A DNA stretch of 64,000 nt, taken from NCBI RefSeq assembly GCF_903995435.1, contig NC_067145.1, forward strand, positions 25,356,352-25,420,351, in the 5' to 3' direction. The notes under the pieces were generated by a model, which saw nothing but the letters and a program-made list of their open reading frames with translations, ran no database searches and was not told the DNA's origin. Of this stretch, positions 12,396-24,760 are shown one piece after another. The position numbers and the translations under genes are program-made. Origin of the DNA: Acomys russatus (Eukaryota > Chordata > Mammalia > Rodentia > Muridae). Within the stretch, counting starts at the first letter, position 1; every line of letters begins with the position of its first letter.

Positions 12396-12523
12396 TTGTA
12401 CAAGAGAATGCAGTGGCCTTATACCCCAAAATAAAAGAACAGACCATGGAAGCTATTGTGTGTCAGGATCAGGGGCTTCAGCCAGCTGCCCACGTCCAGA
12501 GACAGTGCATGCTATGTGAAAAG

Positions 12524-12706
12524 GGCCGAGACGGGCAGTGGTGGCGCACGCCTTTAATCCCAGCACTCGGAAAACAGAAGCAGGTGGATTCTTGTGAGTT
12601 CAAGGTCAGCCTGGTCTACAATGGGAGTCCAGGACAGCCAAGGCTACACAGAGAAACCCTGTCTCGAAAAACCAAAACAAATGCAGAAAGAAAGAAAAAG
12701 GCTGTA
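12524..12706 (+). repeat. B1 SINE
   Basis: The GGGCAGTGGTGGCGCACGCC head, B1 body and GAAA-rich tail are intact. Possible duplication: GAAAAGGGC before, GAAAAAGGC after. Confidence 0.94.
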
Positions 12707-13021
12707 GACACATAGTTGTGTTTGTGGTCAAGGCATTTAAAAGTAAGAGATATTCTAAGATGTGATGCTAAATTTCACTTAGCATATCCCTGAACCCTGA
12801 TGGAGAGAGCACACTTCGGTTTATCTGAGATGTGTCAGGAACACCTCTTCCACGGAAGTTAAAATGATTCCTTCCATGCTTTGAGTTGCACAAAAGAGGT
12901 TGTTGCTATTTCCAGCTAGGCCCCTCGGAGCTATAAAATAGCTTAAAGTTTCACATCCTTCTATTCAAGGCCAAAATGCATGGTCAGAAGAAAATAAAAT
13001 AGCTGACACAGGCTGTTCTGA

Positions 13022-13070
13022 ATATACATGCATATACACACATATACATATACATGTACATAAACATATG
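13022..13070. repeat. TA/CA-rich simple repeat
   Basis: Imperfect alternating ATACACACATATACATATAC-type tract directly left of the T-run of an antisense B1. Confidence 0.85.
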
Positions 13071-13071
13071 G

Positions 13072-13222
13072 TTTTTTTTCGAGATGGTTTCTCTGTTCTC
13101 TGAGTGTCCCTGGCTGTCCTGGACTTGCACTGTAGAGCAGGCTGGCCTCAAAGTCAAAGAGATCTCCCTGACTTTGCCTCCCCAAGTGCTGGGATTAAAG
13201 GTGTGAGCCACCACACTTGGCT
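13072..13222 (-). repeat. B1 SINE, antisense
   Basis: The T-run at 13071-13079 and CTGGGATTAAAGGTGTGAGC mark an antisense B1. Confidence 0.94.
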
Positions 13223-13562
13223 ATAATTTTTTATTATATAATTACAATTAGTCAACTATGGAGAGCTGAATATCAGACAACCCAGATACAGTACTGGGTA
13301 AAGAATTGGTCACCTCTCAGTGGAGCAAACCCCACCTGTGTCTTTGTCTCCTGTAATAGTTTTCTGATTGACCAAATACATACCTTTGCAACAACTGTCA
13401 ATAGATGGAGGTATAGATTTAGCAGAAAATCCTCAGAGGAAAATTTTTTTGATTAGGGAATCTACAAACGTGCAGCATTCAAGCATACTTGCTTTTAGGA
13501 ATCAACAATAAAATGTCATTGCCCAGACAAACAAGGGATTACAGCTAAGAGAAGGAATGTAA

Positions 13563-13675
13563 CCAAGGCTTGGCTGCCCTGGAGTTGCTCTATAGACGAG
13601 GCTGGCCTCAAATTCATAGAGATATGCCTGCCTCTGCCTCCCTGGGATTAAAGGTGTGCGCCACCACACCCAGCT
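13563..13675 (-). repeat. B1 SINE, antisense, lacking tail
   Basis: A B1 body ending CTGGGATTAAAGGTGTGCGCC is present, but the tail and part of the 3' half are missing. Confidence 0.9.
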
Positions 13676-14183
13676 CTAAGAAGATTCTTGCTTAGGGAAA
13701 AAAATGCATCTTGCTTAATGGAGACAGACAGGTGACACTCAGTGCTATTGGCATGTCCTCATTGAGTTATTTGTTCATTAGCACATTGTTTGAGCACCTG
13801 ACCTGTACAAGGCAGCTCCTCAGAAATTCAAAATACCCTCTTGCCCATGCCTGAACATTCCATAAGGTCAAAGTGTGTGGGAGAGCAGAGCGTGGCCTCA
13901 ACAGTCACCAGAATTTGCCTCACTTCAACTGTGCCCACTCTGATGCCATAGTGTCTACAGCCTCAGCACGCATTGGGCACATTTTTTTTTTTTTTTTGCC
14001 TCTATTCAAACTTATTCTGTGCCTCTTCCTGCATCTCATCCCAGTGGCCAGTAGTTACATTTGATCCCTGCCAAGGAGAATCCATGCACACACCATCCAC
14101 CTACCAGAAGAACCAGCTGTATCCAAATAAGAAAAAATATGGAATAGTTTTGAGCTGCCCTGGCAGAGCCTGGGGCCCATGAG

Positions 14184-14186
<3 letters not shown>

Positions 14187-14258
<72 letters not shown>

Positions 14259-14310
14259 CCTCTCCCTCTCCCTCTCCCTCTCCCTCTCCCTCTCCCTCCC
14301 TCTCCACCTC
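14187..14310 (+). repeat. (TC)n passing into (CCCTCT)n
   Basis: About 35 TC units are followed by about seven CCCTCT units, a pure polypyrimidine strand of more than 110 bases. Confidence 0.97.
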
Positions 14311-14466
14311 TCTCCTAAGCTTACTTTCCCCCAAGGTAGAGCAAAAGGTGGATTTAGCAGATGGACACCTCCTTGGGTATGAATCTGTTGAGAAGCCATG
14401 AGAGGACTGTCTCCTTTGCTCAGAAAAATCAGATTATCGAATAGTGTCAGTGTCCCATTAACATGA

Positions 14467-14620
14467 CAGGCTCAGCCAGGAATGGTGACCCACAACTTTA
14501 ATCCCAGCATTTGGGAGGCAGAGTCAGGTAGATTGCTGTGAGTTCGAGGCCAACCTGGTCTACAAAGTGAGTCCAGGACAGCCAAGGCTACACAGAGAAA
14601 GCCTGTCTCAGAGAAAAGAA
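14467..14620 (+). repeat. B1 SINE
   Basis: B1 body with GAGTTCGAGGCCAACCTGGT and ACACAGAGAAAGCCTGTCTC, followed within a few bases by another B1 in the same orientation. Confidence 0.93.
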
Positions 14621-14624
14621 ATTT

Positions 14625-14757
14625 AAGCCAGGCAATGGTGGCACACGCCTTTAATTCCAGCACTTGGGAGGCAGAGGCGGGCAGATCTCTCTGAGTTCAG
14701 GGCCAGCCTGGTCTACGAAGTGAGTCCTGGACAGTCAAAGCTACACAGAGAAACCCT
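14625..14757 (+). repeat. Second B1 SINE, head to tail
   Basis: The AGCCAGGCAATGGTGGCACA head begins just after the previous tail; the element ends without a long A-tail. Confidence 0.93.
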
Positions 14758-14869
14758 GAATTGGACCATGGAAAACTGGCAGCCATAGGAACTGGAATGG
14801 TGTTACCATCTAGAGTCCAGCTCTCTGGATTAGGAGCGAATCTGTCTCAGCTTTAGGGTACTTATAGAC

Positions 14870-17800
14870 TTTGCCGACTTCCCCCATGGGCAGGTTCAAG
14901 GTACCAGTGTAAGGTCACTGAAAACAGAGCTATAAACTCTGGCGAGGACCACACACAGGTACCCAGGAGCAGCGTGGCTCGAGTTAAAAGATGGATGTCC
15001 AAAACCAACAGGAAACAGGGATGCTGCACCATCTCGTTTGCCAGCTGATGCTTCCGTATTCTGTTGACATTGTTGATCCAGTAAACCAAAACAGTAGGGG
15101 AACCCTTAGGAAGAAAGCTTCCCTCTGACTCTTGGCACGCTGTACAGCTAACAAATGTAGCAAATATTCCTTGTAGAAATTGGCAAAATGACAACTAGTA
15201 CTGACTACGGTCTGGGAGACAGCCACTCTCCAGGGGTTAGTTGGCTTTGTTCTGGTTTTGTTTATTGTAACTTTGAGCAGCTTTATGTTATACCAAGTTT
15301 GAGGGGGAGGGGGAAGGAAATCATGTTAGAGATGTAGCTTGCTCTGGAAGACACCAGTGTGGAAAGCCTCTCCACAGCATGTGGGAGGTAGTTTTTGCAG
15401 ATTGGTGGTCACCTGAGTCCCTGGGAATGGCCAACTATGTGAACAAAAGCAACAACCCCCTGCCTAAGAAATTGACTAAGACCCACAAGCAGTAGCCTTG
15501 CACTGTTATTATTTTGCAAAATGCTCACGAAACAACTTCTCTTCATGCCTCTGCATCCACGAGATTGTTTGCAGCTCGCGCTATTAGGCTTTCTGGATGC
15601 AAACCTGAGATGGCTCCCAGCACAAACAGAGAGAGAAAGAGAGCTCCGTTACAGTCCATTTGAAAAGCTGCACACTGGAATTGAGGAAGAGAAAACACAT
15701 TCTGTATTTATCCAAAAGCAATGGACCCTCAAACAATAAGTTAAGATTGTATTCCTGAGGGAGACAAAATCTTCAGTTCTAATATAAACTGCACGACTGG
15801 TTATCGCTCTATATCGTTGACAAAGTTACCCAGCCAAATGAACTAAATATACTCTGGGTAGTGGAGATGCTTTACAGAAAGTCAGTCAGGTCATAGACAA
15901 AGGAAAGATTAAACACAGGATGCCTGGCACTGCACTGACCTCCAAGCAGAAGGCTAGGGAGCCGATAAACGGGTGTTGAGACAAAACAAAGCCTTCTGAA
16001 AGGAAAGAAGAGACACTTTATGATGGAACTCAAATATGAATAACCATGCCTCAGGAATATCAATTATGTAATCCCAAATACAGTGTTCCCACCTGGAAGG
16101 AGTTTCATGAAGTTTTTATGGTAACAGAACAAAGAAAGTTATAAATCAAAGCATTTGTTTAAATAGATGCGACCACCAGTGATGGGTTGCCATAAGATGG
16201 GGGAATCTCAGCTTTAGGTTTTAGTTATTACCAGATAGCATCCTTGCCTTTCCATCAGTAGAGGGTAGGGCTTTGTTAATACACTCCAAAAATGTTTACT
16301 AGGATGTTACGTCTGACACAGAGGTGGACAAGGTGTGGCTCTTAGGATGAGGATGAGCAAGTAAAGATAGCCCAAGAGAAAGTGTAATTAGACTCCCAAC
16401 CTTAGTTGGCCTTTGTAGACACAGCCTATTCTCATGAATTCTCCCTGACAAGTATGAATGTAGCCTACTGGACCCCAGCCCCTGGTTAATGGACATATGA
16501 GCATCTGAGCCTATGTGTAGGAGGCTGCAGCTTCTCCACGCCCTCAGATAAACACTGAAGCCACACGTTATCTAAGGAAAGGGTTCAAGGACACTGGGTG
16601 TGACCACTTTAAGTGATACCCAAGCCTCACTCAAGTAATCCACCAATGAACAGAACAGGAAGGGCAAGGAGCCTGTTCATTTGGCTTCAGTCAAGCCAAA
16701 CTTCACACAGCTCCCTGGGAGCTCCATGATGAAACCACCAAGTCTTGGGAAAGTGGACTTCCACTCACACCCCCATAGCTGGGTTCGCTTGGCTAAAAGA
16801 TGAACTGTCTTTCTATCTGCTGATGCCATGCTATTAAAATATTCCTTCTATAATTGTCTCTTTAACAATAACGTCCCTGTTACAGTAAATGGTATCCGTT
16901 CAGCCTATGAAGCCATTAACTGACACAGGGAGACTGAAATGTACTTTAAAGCTGCCAGCACTATGCCAGGCAGAATCTAAACTGATTCTAATATACTCGT
17001 AAACTAATATAAACTACTCTAAACCTCATAACATACATATATCCCAAGCACTTGCCACTATGATCCTTGGGCCCCATGTCCTCCTCAACTGTAAGCCGTC
17101 TTTCCCTCTCAACTGCCAATCTTCATTCCACTCCCTCTCCAGGAAGTCCAGCCTTCCACTTCCTGTCCTTTCGCCCAGCTGATTGCCTAAACAGCACTTC
17201 ATTGACAGTTGTTTCATCCACTCAAGACATTCCTCCACAGTCCTCTTTCTAACTTTCAAAGATACAAGGCCTTAGATCCAAAAGAGGCCCCAATTCCCTA
17301 AGTTCCAAAAGGCAGTCCAAATGTCCAGAAATGGGCTCAGCTTGGACTATCAGAAGGTTTCTGGTGGTTAGAGAAAAGCCAGCGCTCTTCAGAAACTTGT
17401 GAAACCTCTTTCCCTCTACCAAAAGGAGTCATTTTGCTTATCACTGGCACAAGGGACATGTGGCTGCCTGTGGTGTCTGTTAGAATATCAAAGTGCATGC
17501 TGGCCTCCAGGCTCCCTCTGTATCACAAGTTATACATCTCAACGTCCATGCTAGTGTCCTCTACCCTCAACTCCCTCCAGCTCACAAGCTTTCCTCCCCT
17601 CCGCTACAAGTTCTCCTTATAACCCTGCTATTTTGTAATATATATTCATTCTATCCCCTGTTATTATCTCCTCTCTTGCAGACAGCACTAACCATTTCCA
17701 GGATGGTGCCATATTCAGTTTACTTCTTTCCCTCTCTGCTCTAGACTTTTCCCAATGCCTCTGGCTATTCTGTCTCATATCTACAATAAAAAGTCTCTCC

Positions 17801-17990
17801 CTTAACCATTCCAGGGAGTGGTCATATCATCAGGTTATACTGCAACACAGTGCATCTTATCTTATGAACATTCTAGAATCTGTGCTTTAAAGAACCTGAG
17901 ATGAACCTGTTTGCTCAGGTAATAGGATAGTACAGTGGGGGATAGGGCAAGGAGCTGGAGACTTGTGACCCTGAGCTCACAAGAATCCTG
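14870..17990. other. Unassigned intergenic DNA
   Basis: Mostly unique-looking DNA. No CpG island, splice-bounded exon or homology is recognised; scattered short frames have no support. Confidence 0.45.
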
Positions 17991-18387
17991 ACAGGATTAT
18001 CTTGGGAACTGGAGTGGACTTCCATTCCCGAAGGAGGAGAAAACCTCAAAGGCCATCGCTTGGCTTCAATTCAAGTTACATCATTTCTCCCTTAAACTCA
18101 TTAAGTCAAAGAGCTACCATGATGGAGGCAAATGGAGGAGGAGGAAGGGTGGATAAAAGGAAATTAGGTTCAATTGATGTAAACCACGTGCAAAAGCAGA
18201 GACATCACACTGAATCCCCTTCACTTGTGCAATTAAAACGTGTAAAAACTAAAGGAGCTAATGTGGACATGCTAAGAGGGCCATTTCATAGAGGTGTCAA
18301 GGATCATATGTGGCTCAAGGGGAAACACTTGCAAGAAATGCAATATAAGATCATGGCAAAGGAGCTACGGCATTAGATAAAGTGGCG

Positions 18388-18745
18388 TCTTAGTTACTTT
18401 TCTATTGCTGTGATAAACACCATGGACAAAAGAAACTTTGGGAAACAAGGGTTTATTTTATCTATCACTGAGGGAAATAAGGGCAGGAACTCAGGGCAGA
18501 AACCTGGGGCACAGGCAATAAAGGAATGCTGCTCACTGGCTTGTTCCTTGTGGCTTACTCAATTTCCTTTCTTACAGCACCCAGGGCTACCGCTGGGGGT
18601 GGGGGTGACACTACCCACAGTGATCAGGAATTTAAAAGGAAGGGTTACAGTCTTGCCCATAGGCCAGTCTGGTGGAGGCATTTTCTCAATTTGGGTTTCC
18701 TTTCTACAAAATAACTTCAGTTTGTTCAAGTTGACATAAAACACA
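18388..18745 (+). repeat. Rodent interspersed repeat, 'ttctattgctgtgataa' class
   Basis: CTTAGTTACTTTTCTATTGC at the start and GTTCAAGTTGACATAAAACA at the end are the termini of a widespread rodent repeat that I remember but cannot name with certainty. An A-run and GAAA tail follow at 18777-18806. Confidence 0.6.
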
Positions 18746-19280
18746 ATGTCAGCAATGTTTAAACAAAAACAATAGCAAAAAAAAAAAAAAAAGAAAGAAA
18801 GAAAGTAGCTTGTTGGAATTCCCACCTCCATTTTGGTTCAGTAGAAAGAGTCTAGAAGACTCCAGATGACTCTGTGATGCTAGTGTTGTCTTCCTGAGCC
18901 CCAGAAAAACAACACTGTGTAGAGCTTCCTCTCCCTCCTAGGATTCAAAGGCTCCTATCTCACACAAAATGGACTTTCCAATGTGAAGACATTCACTCTG
19001 CTGTGTCCCCCAGCTTGGCTGTGACCTTACCAAGGTAGGCAAGGTTATGCAAGTCTGACATTCCTCTTCTCAAATATATCGGCCTGTTGGGATTCGGTAC
19101 CTACAACACCTAGGGGTTCAAACTCATGAGGCTCTTGAAAAATGTTCTTCCCTTGGTTCTGGTCAGGGTCTTCCAGGATCCTGATCCTGATCCTTCATCT
19201 AACCATAAATAAATGACACAGTTGGTTGTCAGCCTGCAGTCCTCTCCAGTATAGATAAACAGAGAAAATTGGTTCTTGGT

Positions 19281-19357
<77 letters not shown>

Positions 19358-19360
19358 TCT
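19281..19360 (+). repeat. (TC)n microsatellite
   Basis: About 40 TC units with few interruptions, just downstream (in retrocopy orientation) of the Snu13 retrocopy 3' region. Confidence 0.96.
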
Positions 19361-19469
19361 TTGTAGTACAACATTTATAATAGAAACTGGCTGAGAATAC
19401 TACATGCTAACAGACAATATGATACACAAATAGGGTGGGAGTAGACAGAAAAGGCCAGAGGCCGCAGGC

Positions 19470-19856
19470 CTACACCAAGAGCCTTTCAACAGACTGCTGG
19501 ATAGACTGGGTCTGCTGCTTTAGCTGAGAGCCTTCTTTGATGGTAACAGAACAGGTGATGGCAGGCCTGGAGACCCCACAGGCCCGTCCTGAAGCCTGCT
19601 TGGAGTGCACAAATATATAGGGGACATTCTTGTCTTCACACAGCAGTGGGAGGTGCAGAATGATCTCCAAGGGCTCGGCATCTGCTGCCATCACAGTGAA
19701 CCCAGAGATGCCTCTGTTGAGTGTTTTGGTGGCTTCATTGGCTCCTTTCTGAAGCTGCTTGTAGTTGCATGATTGCTGAACAAGGTCCAGTAGCTTCTTG
19801 GTAAGGTGGCCATCTGCGAGGGGACAGGCCTTCGGATTCACATCCACCTCCATCAT
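19470..19856 (-). pseudogene. Snu13: Snu13 (Nhp2l1) retrocopy with intact 128-codon frame
   Basis: The minus strand encodes an uninterrupted 128-residue protein nearly identical to SNU13/NHP2L1 (15.5K), the L7Ae-family protein that binds the kink-turn of U4 and box C/D RNAs. The parent gene has introns and this copy has none, so it is a retrocopy. The RNA-binding segment KGANEATKTLNRGIS and the C-terminal IQQSVERLLV are kept. I count about 14 differences from the human protein as remembered (for example Thr2 to Met, Tyr11 to Cys, Arg36 to Gln, Glu52 to Gly), many of them explained by CpG transitions, which argues for relaxed constraint. The true start is the first Met of the MM pair at 19856; a further in-frame ATG at 19892 lies in former 5' UTR. 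No promoter is visible. Most likely a young processed pseudogene. Confidence 0.9.
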
Positions 19857-20089
19857 GGCTGCAATGTGCCGGCCTCTCACTGATCTGAGCACAGCCCACC
19901 TCGGACAGACTTACAGATTGGTTCTTAAGGAGCTGAAGAGGGGAGGAAGAGCATAAATGTGTATGTGGAAGGACAGGAAACCATCCTGCCACAGCTCTTG
20001 GGTTCTAGAGAAGATAGGTCCACGGAGTCACTTCATAGAGATGTCCAGGACCATGTGACTTGGGGACAACACTTGCAAGAAGCACCTCT

Positions 20090-21380
20090 TTTTGTTAAGT
20101 CACCTGACTGCATATGTGAGACCTTCAGTTTCACAACTGCAGAAATTCAAAAGCTACTTCGTAGAATCCTACCTAGTAAATGAGAGAATGACGCAGGGAG
20201 ACTGCTGCTACATCAGAGCAGCGAAAGTGAATGTCAGTAAAGCAGGAATGGGGGGGCAGGAGCGGGGTTCTCACTAGAAGACCCTAGAAAGGTTGGCACA
20301 CACATACTCACGCACAAATTCACGTGTGCACAACCCTTACTTTACCTGTGTTATTTCTGTCATGCCAGTTGCCATAACTTGAATGTGTTATTTACTTGTC
20401 TTGTGCCAAGAGCTCAGCTTGTGATCTGATACGATTGCATGAAAAGATAAACCTTGGCGTAATGGAACATCATGCCCAGGGGCTATGAGGCTTCGTTTAT
20501 TGAGAACACACTAAGCCACTACATTTGGAAAGGACAGCGTCCAAATCCGCCTGCAGTTTGCAATGGAAACCTTAAGATGCTCATCAGAAAACTGAAGGGC
20601 TCTCAGTCAGAAGATCTAGGTTATCCTTTTCAGAGAAAGAATGGCGGGATGCTCTCTGGGGGTTAAAAACTGGGTTTTTCAAAGGGCATCTAGGATCAAC
20701 TGCAGCCGAGAAAGTGGCACATGAACTCTGGCTACAAAGGGAGAACAATAAGGCTTCGCTGTTGCTTCACTGTTCCCCGACAACTGAACATCTGAGTAGC
20801 ATTGCTGCTGGGTTCATTCCAGCTTAGACTGGAGTCCCACCTTCCCTTCTACCAGTTATAGACTGTTGCCAAGCCACCTGGTTTCTTTAAGCCTCTGTTT
20901 TATCATCTCTGAATCAGGTGTTATAATACCTTCTTCAGAGGTTGGGATAAATAAAAGCGAAGGGCACACATGAAACACAGCACAGACATAAAGCACCCTG
21001 AAAGCCCCAGCCATAACTGCTGTCTAATCACAGAATGTTTAAATACCTTTCAGTTGAAGGGTTTGTTGTATAAATTTGATGCAACTCTCCCAACCTCCCG
21101 CAAAAGGATCTATGTTGGATTCCTGGTTCCCAGGACCTCCAAATGTGAGCTCATTGACATTAACCTCACTACAGAGTCATCAAAGCCCAAAATTAGGTCA
21201 CTGAAGAGGAGGCCCCGTTCACTGAGGCTGGTGTCTTCATATCACAAAGAAATTGGTCAGAGATACGCATTATAGGAAGACACTGGGAATGCACAAAGGG
21301 GGAAAAAAGCTTCCCACAACCCAATGGAAATGCAAGAGCAGACTCTCTTTCAGAAGGAACCAACACTGCTGCTACAGTTC
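20090..21380. other. Unassigned intergenic DNA
   Basis: No gene or repeat is recognised, apart from the short segment shared with 18284-18337 that ends at 20081. Confidence 0.45.
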
Positions 21381-21387
21381 GGAGGTT

Positions 21388-21640
21388 GACCATCCCCAAA
21401 GGCCCCTATGTCAAAGACTTGGTCCCCAGCCTGTGGCACTCGGAAGGTAGTAGAACCTTTAGGAGATGGAACCTAGTGGGGGGAAGTGATGTCATTGAGG
21501 GCTATGCTCTTGAAAGGGTCATTTAAACTCTCCCCTCCATGCTGAGTTCTTCAGCTTGCAGCCACCATGAGGTAAACAATCTCCTCTGTCATGTGCTTCT
21601 GTCATGATTTAGTTTGGTGCCAAAGGCCCAAATCAACAGG
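21388..21640 (+). repeat. Degenerate interspersed repeat (LTR- or DNA-type)
   Basis: Text such as AAGACTTGGTCCCCAGCCTG and AACCTTTAGGAGATGGAACC matches the pattern of old mammalian repeats of this class. The family is not resolved. Confidence 0.4.
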
Positions 21641-22750
21641 GCCACACAGAAGGTGTGTCTGTGTGGGACTCCATGCATTGATTGTCCTAAGTTTGCGTCC
21701 ATGTACAGAAAGCATCTTCGTTTCAGGAGTCCACACGTGTGGGGGAGTAGAGAAAAACAAAAAGCATAGGTCAGATTTTTCTTTCTCCTTACCATCCTGG
21801 TCTCTCTATCTAGACCCGAGCCATACCAGCAGCCACCAAGTCCTGAGCTTCTGCCCTCACAGCTCTAGCGGATGGCCACAAACATTCCCTGGACTCTGTG
21901 GCCACTCGACAGCTGTCAGAGCCTAATAATCAGCGGGGACAACAGCATGTGTGGTTGGCAAGGACACTGGGCAGTGACAGCTGCACAGACCTTGGCTTCT
22001 CTGACAGGCAACTGCTTGTTCAGGGAGTCGATGGAGCATGAGAGCTGTTCACCAGACTGAATACAGGCTGGAGCTTGAGTTTGTACACAGTCCAGACTCT
22101 GAAAACTGTGGTATGTATAGCTTCGTTATAGAAAATAGAGACAGCATTTTAGTCCAAAATGGGCATTTTCTCACATTTGTTTGAAATAAAATTAGCTCAT
22201 TTTTTTTTTTGTGCATGAGGCTATGATCCTATATGCATTATTAAATTACTTTCAGACATAAAAACGTGAAAACCTGCCTGAGACATTTGCCCATTTTCAG
22301 AATAGTGTGAAACCCAGGAAAAGATAATTGGGCCCTGGGAACATCTGACAGTAGATGAAAACATGTGAACTCATGTCATGACAGTATCCATGGACCCACA
22401 TCAACAACAGTCTGAACATATTCAAATTTTAAAGTGAAATTTGATCTAAATTTTAAAAGCATAGCAACTACCCACATAGCACTAATAGTGGGTATTACAA
22501 ATAACTGACAAATGGTTAAAAGCATAACAGATGGAATACATAGGTTATATGCCAATTGCATGCTGTTTCATGTAAGGATTTGCATAGTGAGAACATTCAT
22601 ATCTCTCGGGGGTTTCAGAGCTGATTCTCTGGATATCAGGGATGACTATAATGCTGAAGGGTGATGTTGTCAGTGCAGACGCCCACAACTGGATCATGTG
22701 CAGAGAGTGAGTTTGGAACACTCGGCCCTAAGTAAAATATCTCCATTAGA
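21640..22750. other. Unassigned intergenic DNA
   Basis: A T-run lies at 22200-22210. Nothing else reliable is recognised. Confidence 0.45.
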
Positions 22751-22751
22751 T

Positions 22752-22767
22752 CACACACACACACACA

Positions 22768-22810
<43 letters not shown>

Positions 22811-22824
22811 CACATCACACACAC
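22752..22824 (+). repeat. (CA)n microsatellite
   Basis: Over 30 CA units with one TACA and TCACA interruptions. Confidence 0.97.
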
Positions 22825-23224
22825 CAGGGCTCAGGGGCCTCTACAGAAGAAGCAAAAAAGATCGTAAGTGCCAACAGATGAGATAGAAGACACCTAGGAA
22901 ACCCAGCAGGTCTAACACACATATGAACTCACAGAGACTGTGTCAGCATGCACAGGGCCTTCACAGATGTAAGCCATATGGGGTGTTAGTGCTGAGAAGG
23001 GAAAAAGTGATCACAAGTCCCTATCCAAATCCAGACGGTATCACCAACTGAGAACCACTTGCAAAGGAAAAAAGATCAGTTTTCTCCAATGGATCCTCAC
23101 TGGGTACACAAGCCACCCTTAAGGACAGATCTCAATCCCAGGAGTAGATGGTCAACATAAAATGAATTCAGTGGTATATTTGGGGAGTTATGTTCCCTAT
23201 GTGATATTTTTCAATTTGTGTGTC

Positions 23225-23250
23225 GTGTGTGTGTGTGTGTGTGTGTGTGT
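23225..23250 (+). repeat. (GT)n microsatellite
   Basis: Thirteen GT units followed by imperfect TGTG-rich DNA to about 23295. Confidence 0.95.
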
Positions 23251-23479
23251 ATGGCATGTGTGCAAGTGTGTGCAGGTTCACACCTGTGTGTGCACATGCA
23301 GGGGCCAGAGGAGGATGCTAGGCATCTTTCCCAGTCTTTCACTACTTCAAATTGAGCTCAAGGCTCAGCTTGGGGTTGTGAGTGTGTATCTGCTTCTGAG
23401 GCCATTCAAGACTACATGGCCTCATGGTGTCCTCAGGTAAGGCATGCAGACATGCAGACTACCAAAGCCTGGCTAATTT

Positions 23480-23790
23480 ATAATAACCAAATTGTGAGAA
23501 TGGCCCCACAAAGGTTAGATTCATATGTTTGGATACTTGGTCACCTGTTAGAAGAGGTATGTCATTCAGGGTGGGCCATGAGGTTTCTAAAGACTGGCTC
23601 CATTCCCAGTGCCTTCTCTGAGTCCTGAATACACATCAAGATGTGCGCTCTCCACCGTTCCTACCTCCAGGACTGTGTTCTGCTACCATGGCTCTAAACC
23701 TGTGAAAGTGCAAGCCCAGCCAAAATCTCTCTTTTGTAAGATGCCTTGCCCACACTGCTTAATCACAGCAAGAGAAAAGCAACAAAACCA
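23480..23790 (+). repeat. Rodent interspersed repeat related to the copy at 29545
   Basis: GAGAATGGCCCCACAAAGGT, CATATGTTTGGATACTTGGT and GTAAGATGCCTTGCCCACAC are landmarks of a common rodent repeat in one orientation; the copy at 29545-29965 shows the complementary pattern. Name uncertain. Confidence 0.55.
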
Positions 23791-24334
23791 GAAATGTGCT
23801 GGTTCAGTCCTGGAGGCCAGAAAGTCCAGGGCTGAACAGTCAGGATGTAGTGAGAACCTCCTTCTGCCTCACCCCATAGTGAAAGGGGAAAGAGCTGCTA
23901 GAGAGCAGGACTGGGACATGAGCTAGTCCTTCTGTATGGAACGCAAACGTCTGGTACTAAGTCAGATTTTTTTCATGGACCATAGTTTAGCAGCCCTGCA
24001 CAGACAATAGCATATATCCTATATGAAAATAAGGCAAAACTAAAGTCCAATAGAACTAATATGCCACCAAGTAACAAAGCATTAACCAAACATGCATTTT
24101 AAAAATGATTTACCATAAAGAAGACAGAAAAAGGCTTACCCTAGCATCTACAGATTTAATATCACGAGGCTGAATTAGCAATCGCTGTCCAAATGCTGCA
24201 GGTGTGACCTATGAGCTCCACCATCTATAATCATTTAAAAGGTGGTATGAAGCTGTTGAACCTATGAGGTAAAGGTGGAAAGATCTGGAATTCAGGCTAA
24301 TGATGAAGTTCTTCCTAATCAACCAGACCAGTGG

Positions 24335-24760
24335 CGTGACGGTTAATCTTGATTGGACTGCACAGAGAGGAATGGATCAGGTCACTTTAACCCACCTCTG
24401 GGTGTGTCATAGGGGGAGGAGGGGAGCCCAAGTCTCACTGTGATAGTAACTGAGCAGGAGCACAGTGTCCTGAACGTGGCTGACATCGGCATAGACTCTA
24501 AGGACCCAGATGGAACAAAAGCAGAAGGAAGCCCAGTGGTGCAGACCTCGTCTCTGCTCCCTCTGCCTCTTGCACACCGGGGATGAGTAGCCCCTTCTCC
24601 TGCACACTCCCTGCCATAAGATGTCGCCTCACTACACAAAGGACCAGGAAGCAACAGAGCCCTGTAACCAGACAGAACCCTCTAAAGTCATAAGCCCAAA
24701 CCAAACACTTTCTCTCTTGCTATTGTCTCAAGATGATGTCACGATGACAAACACTAGCAC
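24335..24760 (+). repeat. Degenerate repeat, 'ggttaatcttgattg' class
   Basis: GACGGTTAATCTTGATTGGA at the left end and a following pattern (GAGTAGCCCCTTCTCCTGCA, CATAAGCCCAAACCAAACAC) fit an old mammalian interspersed repeat. Family not resolved. Confidence 0.45.

Noticed and set aside
14055..14399. Frames rich in Arg-Glu or Ser-Leu
   Set aside because: They are translations of the (TC)n and (CCCTCT)n tract.
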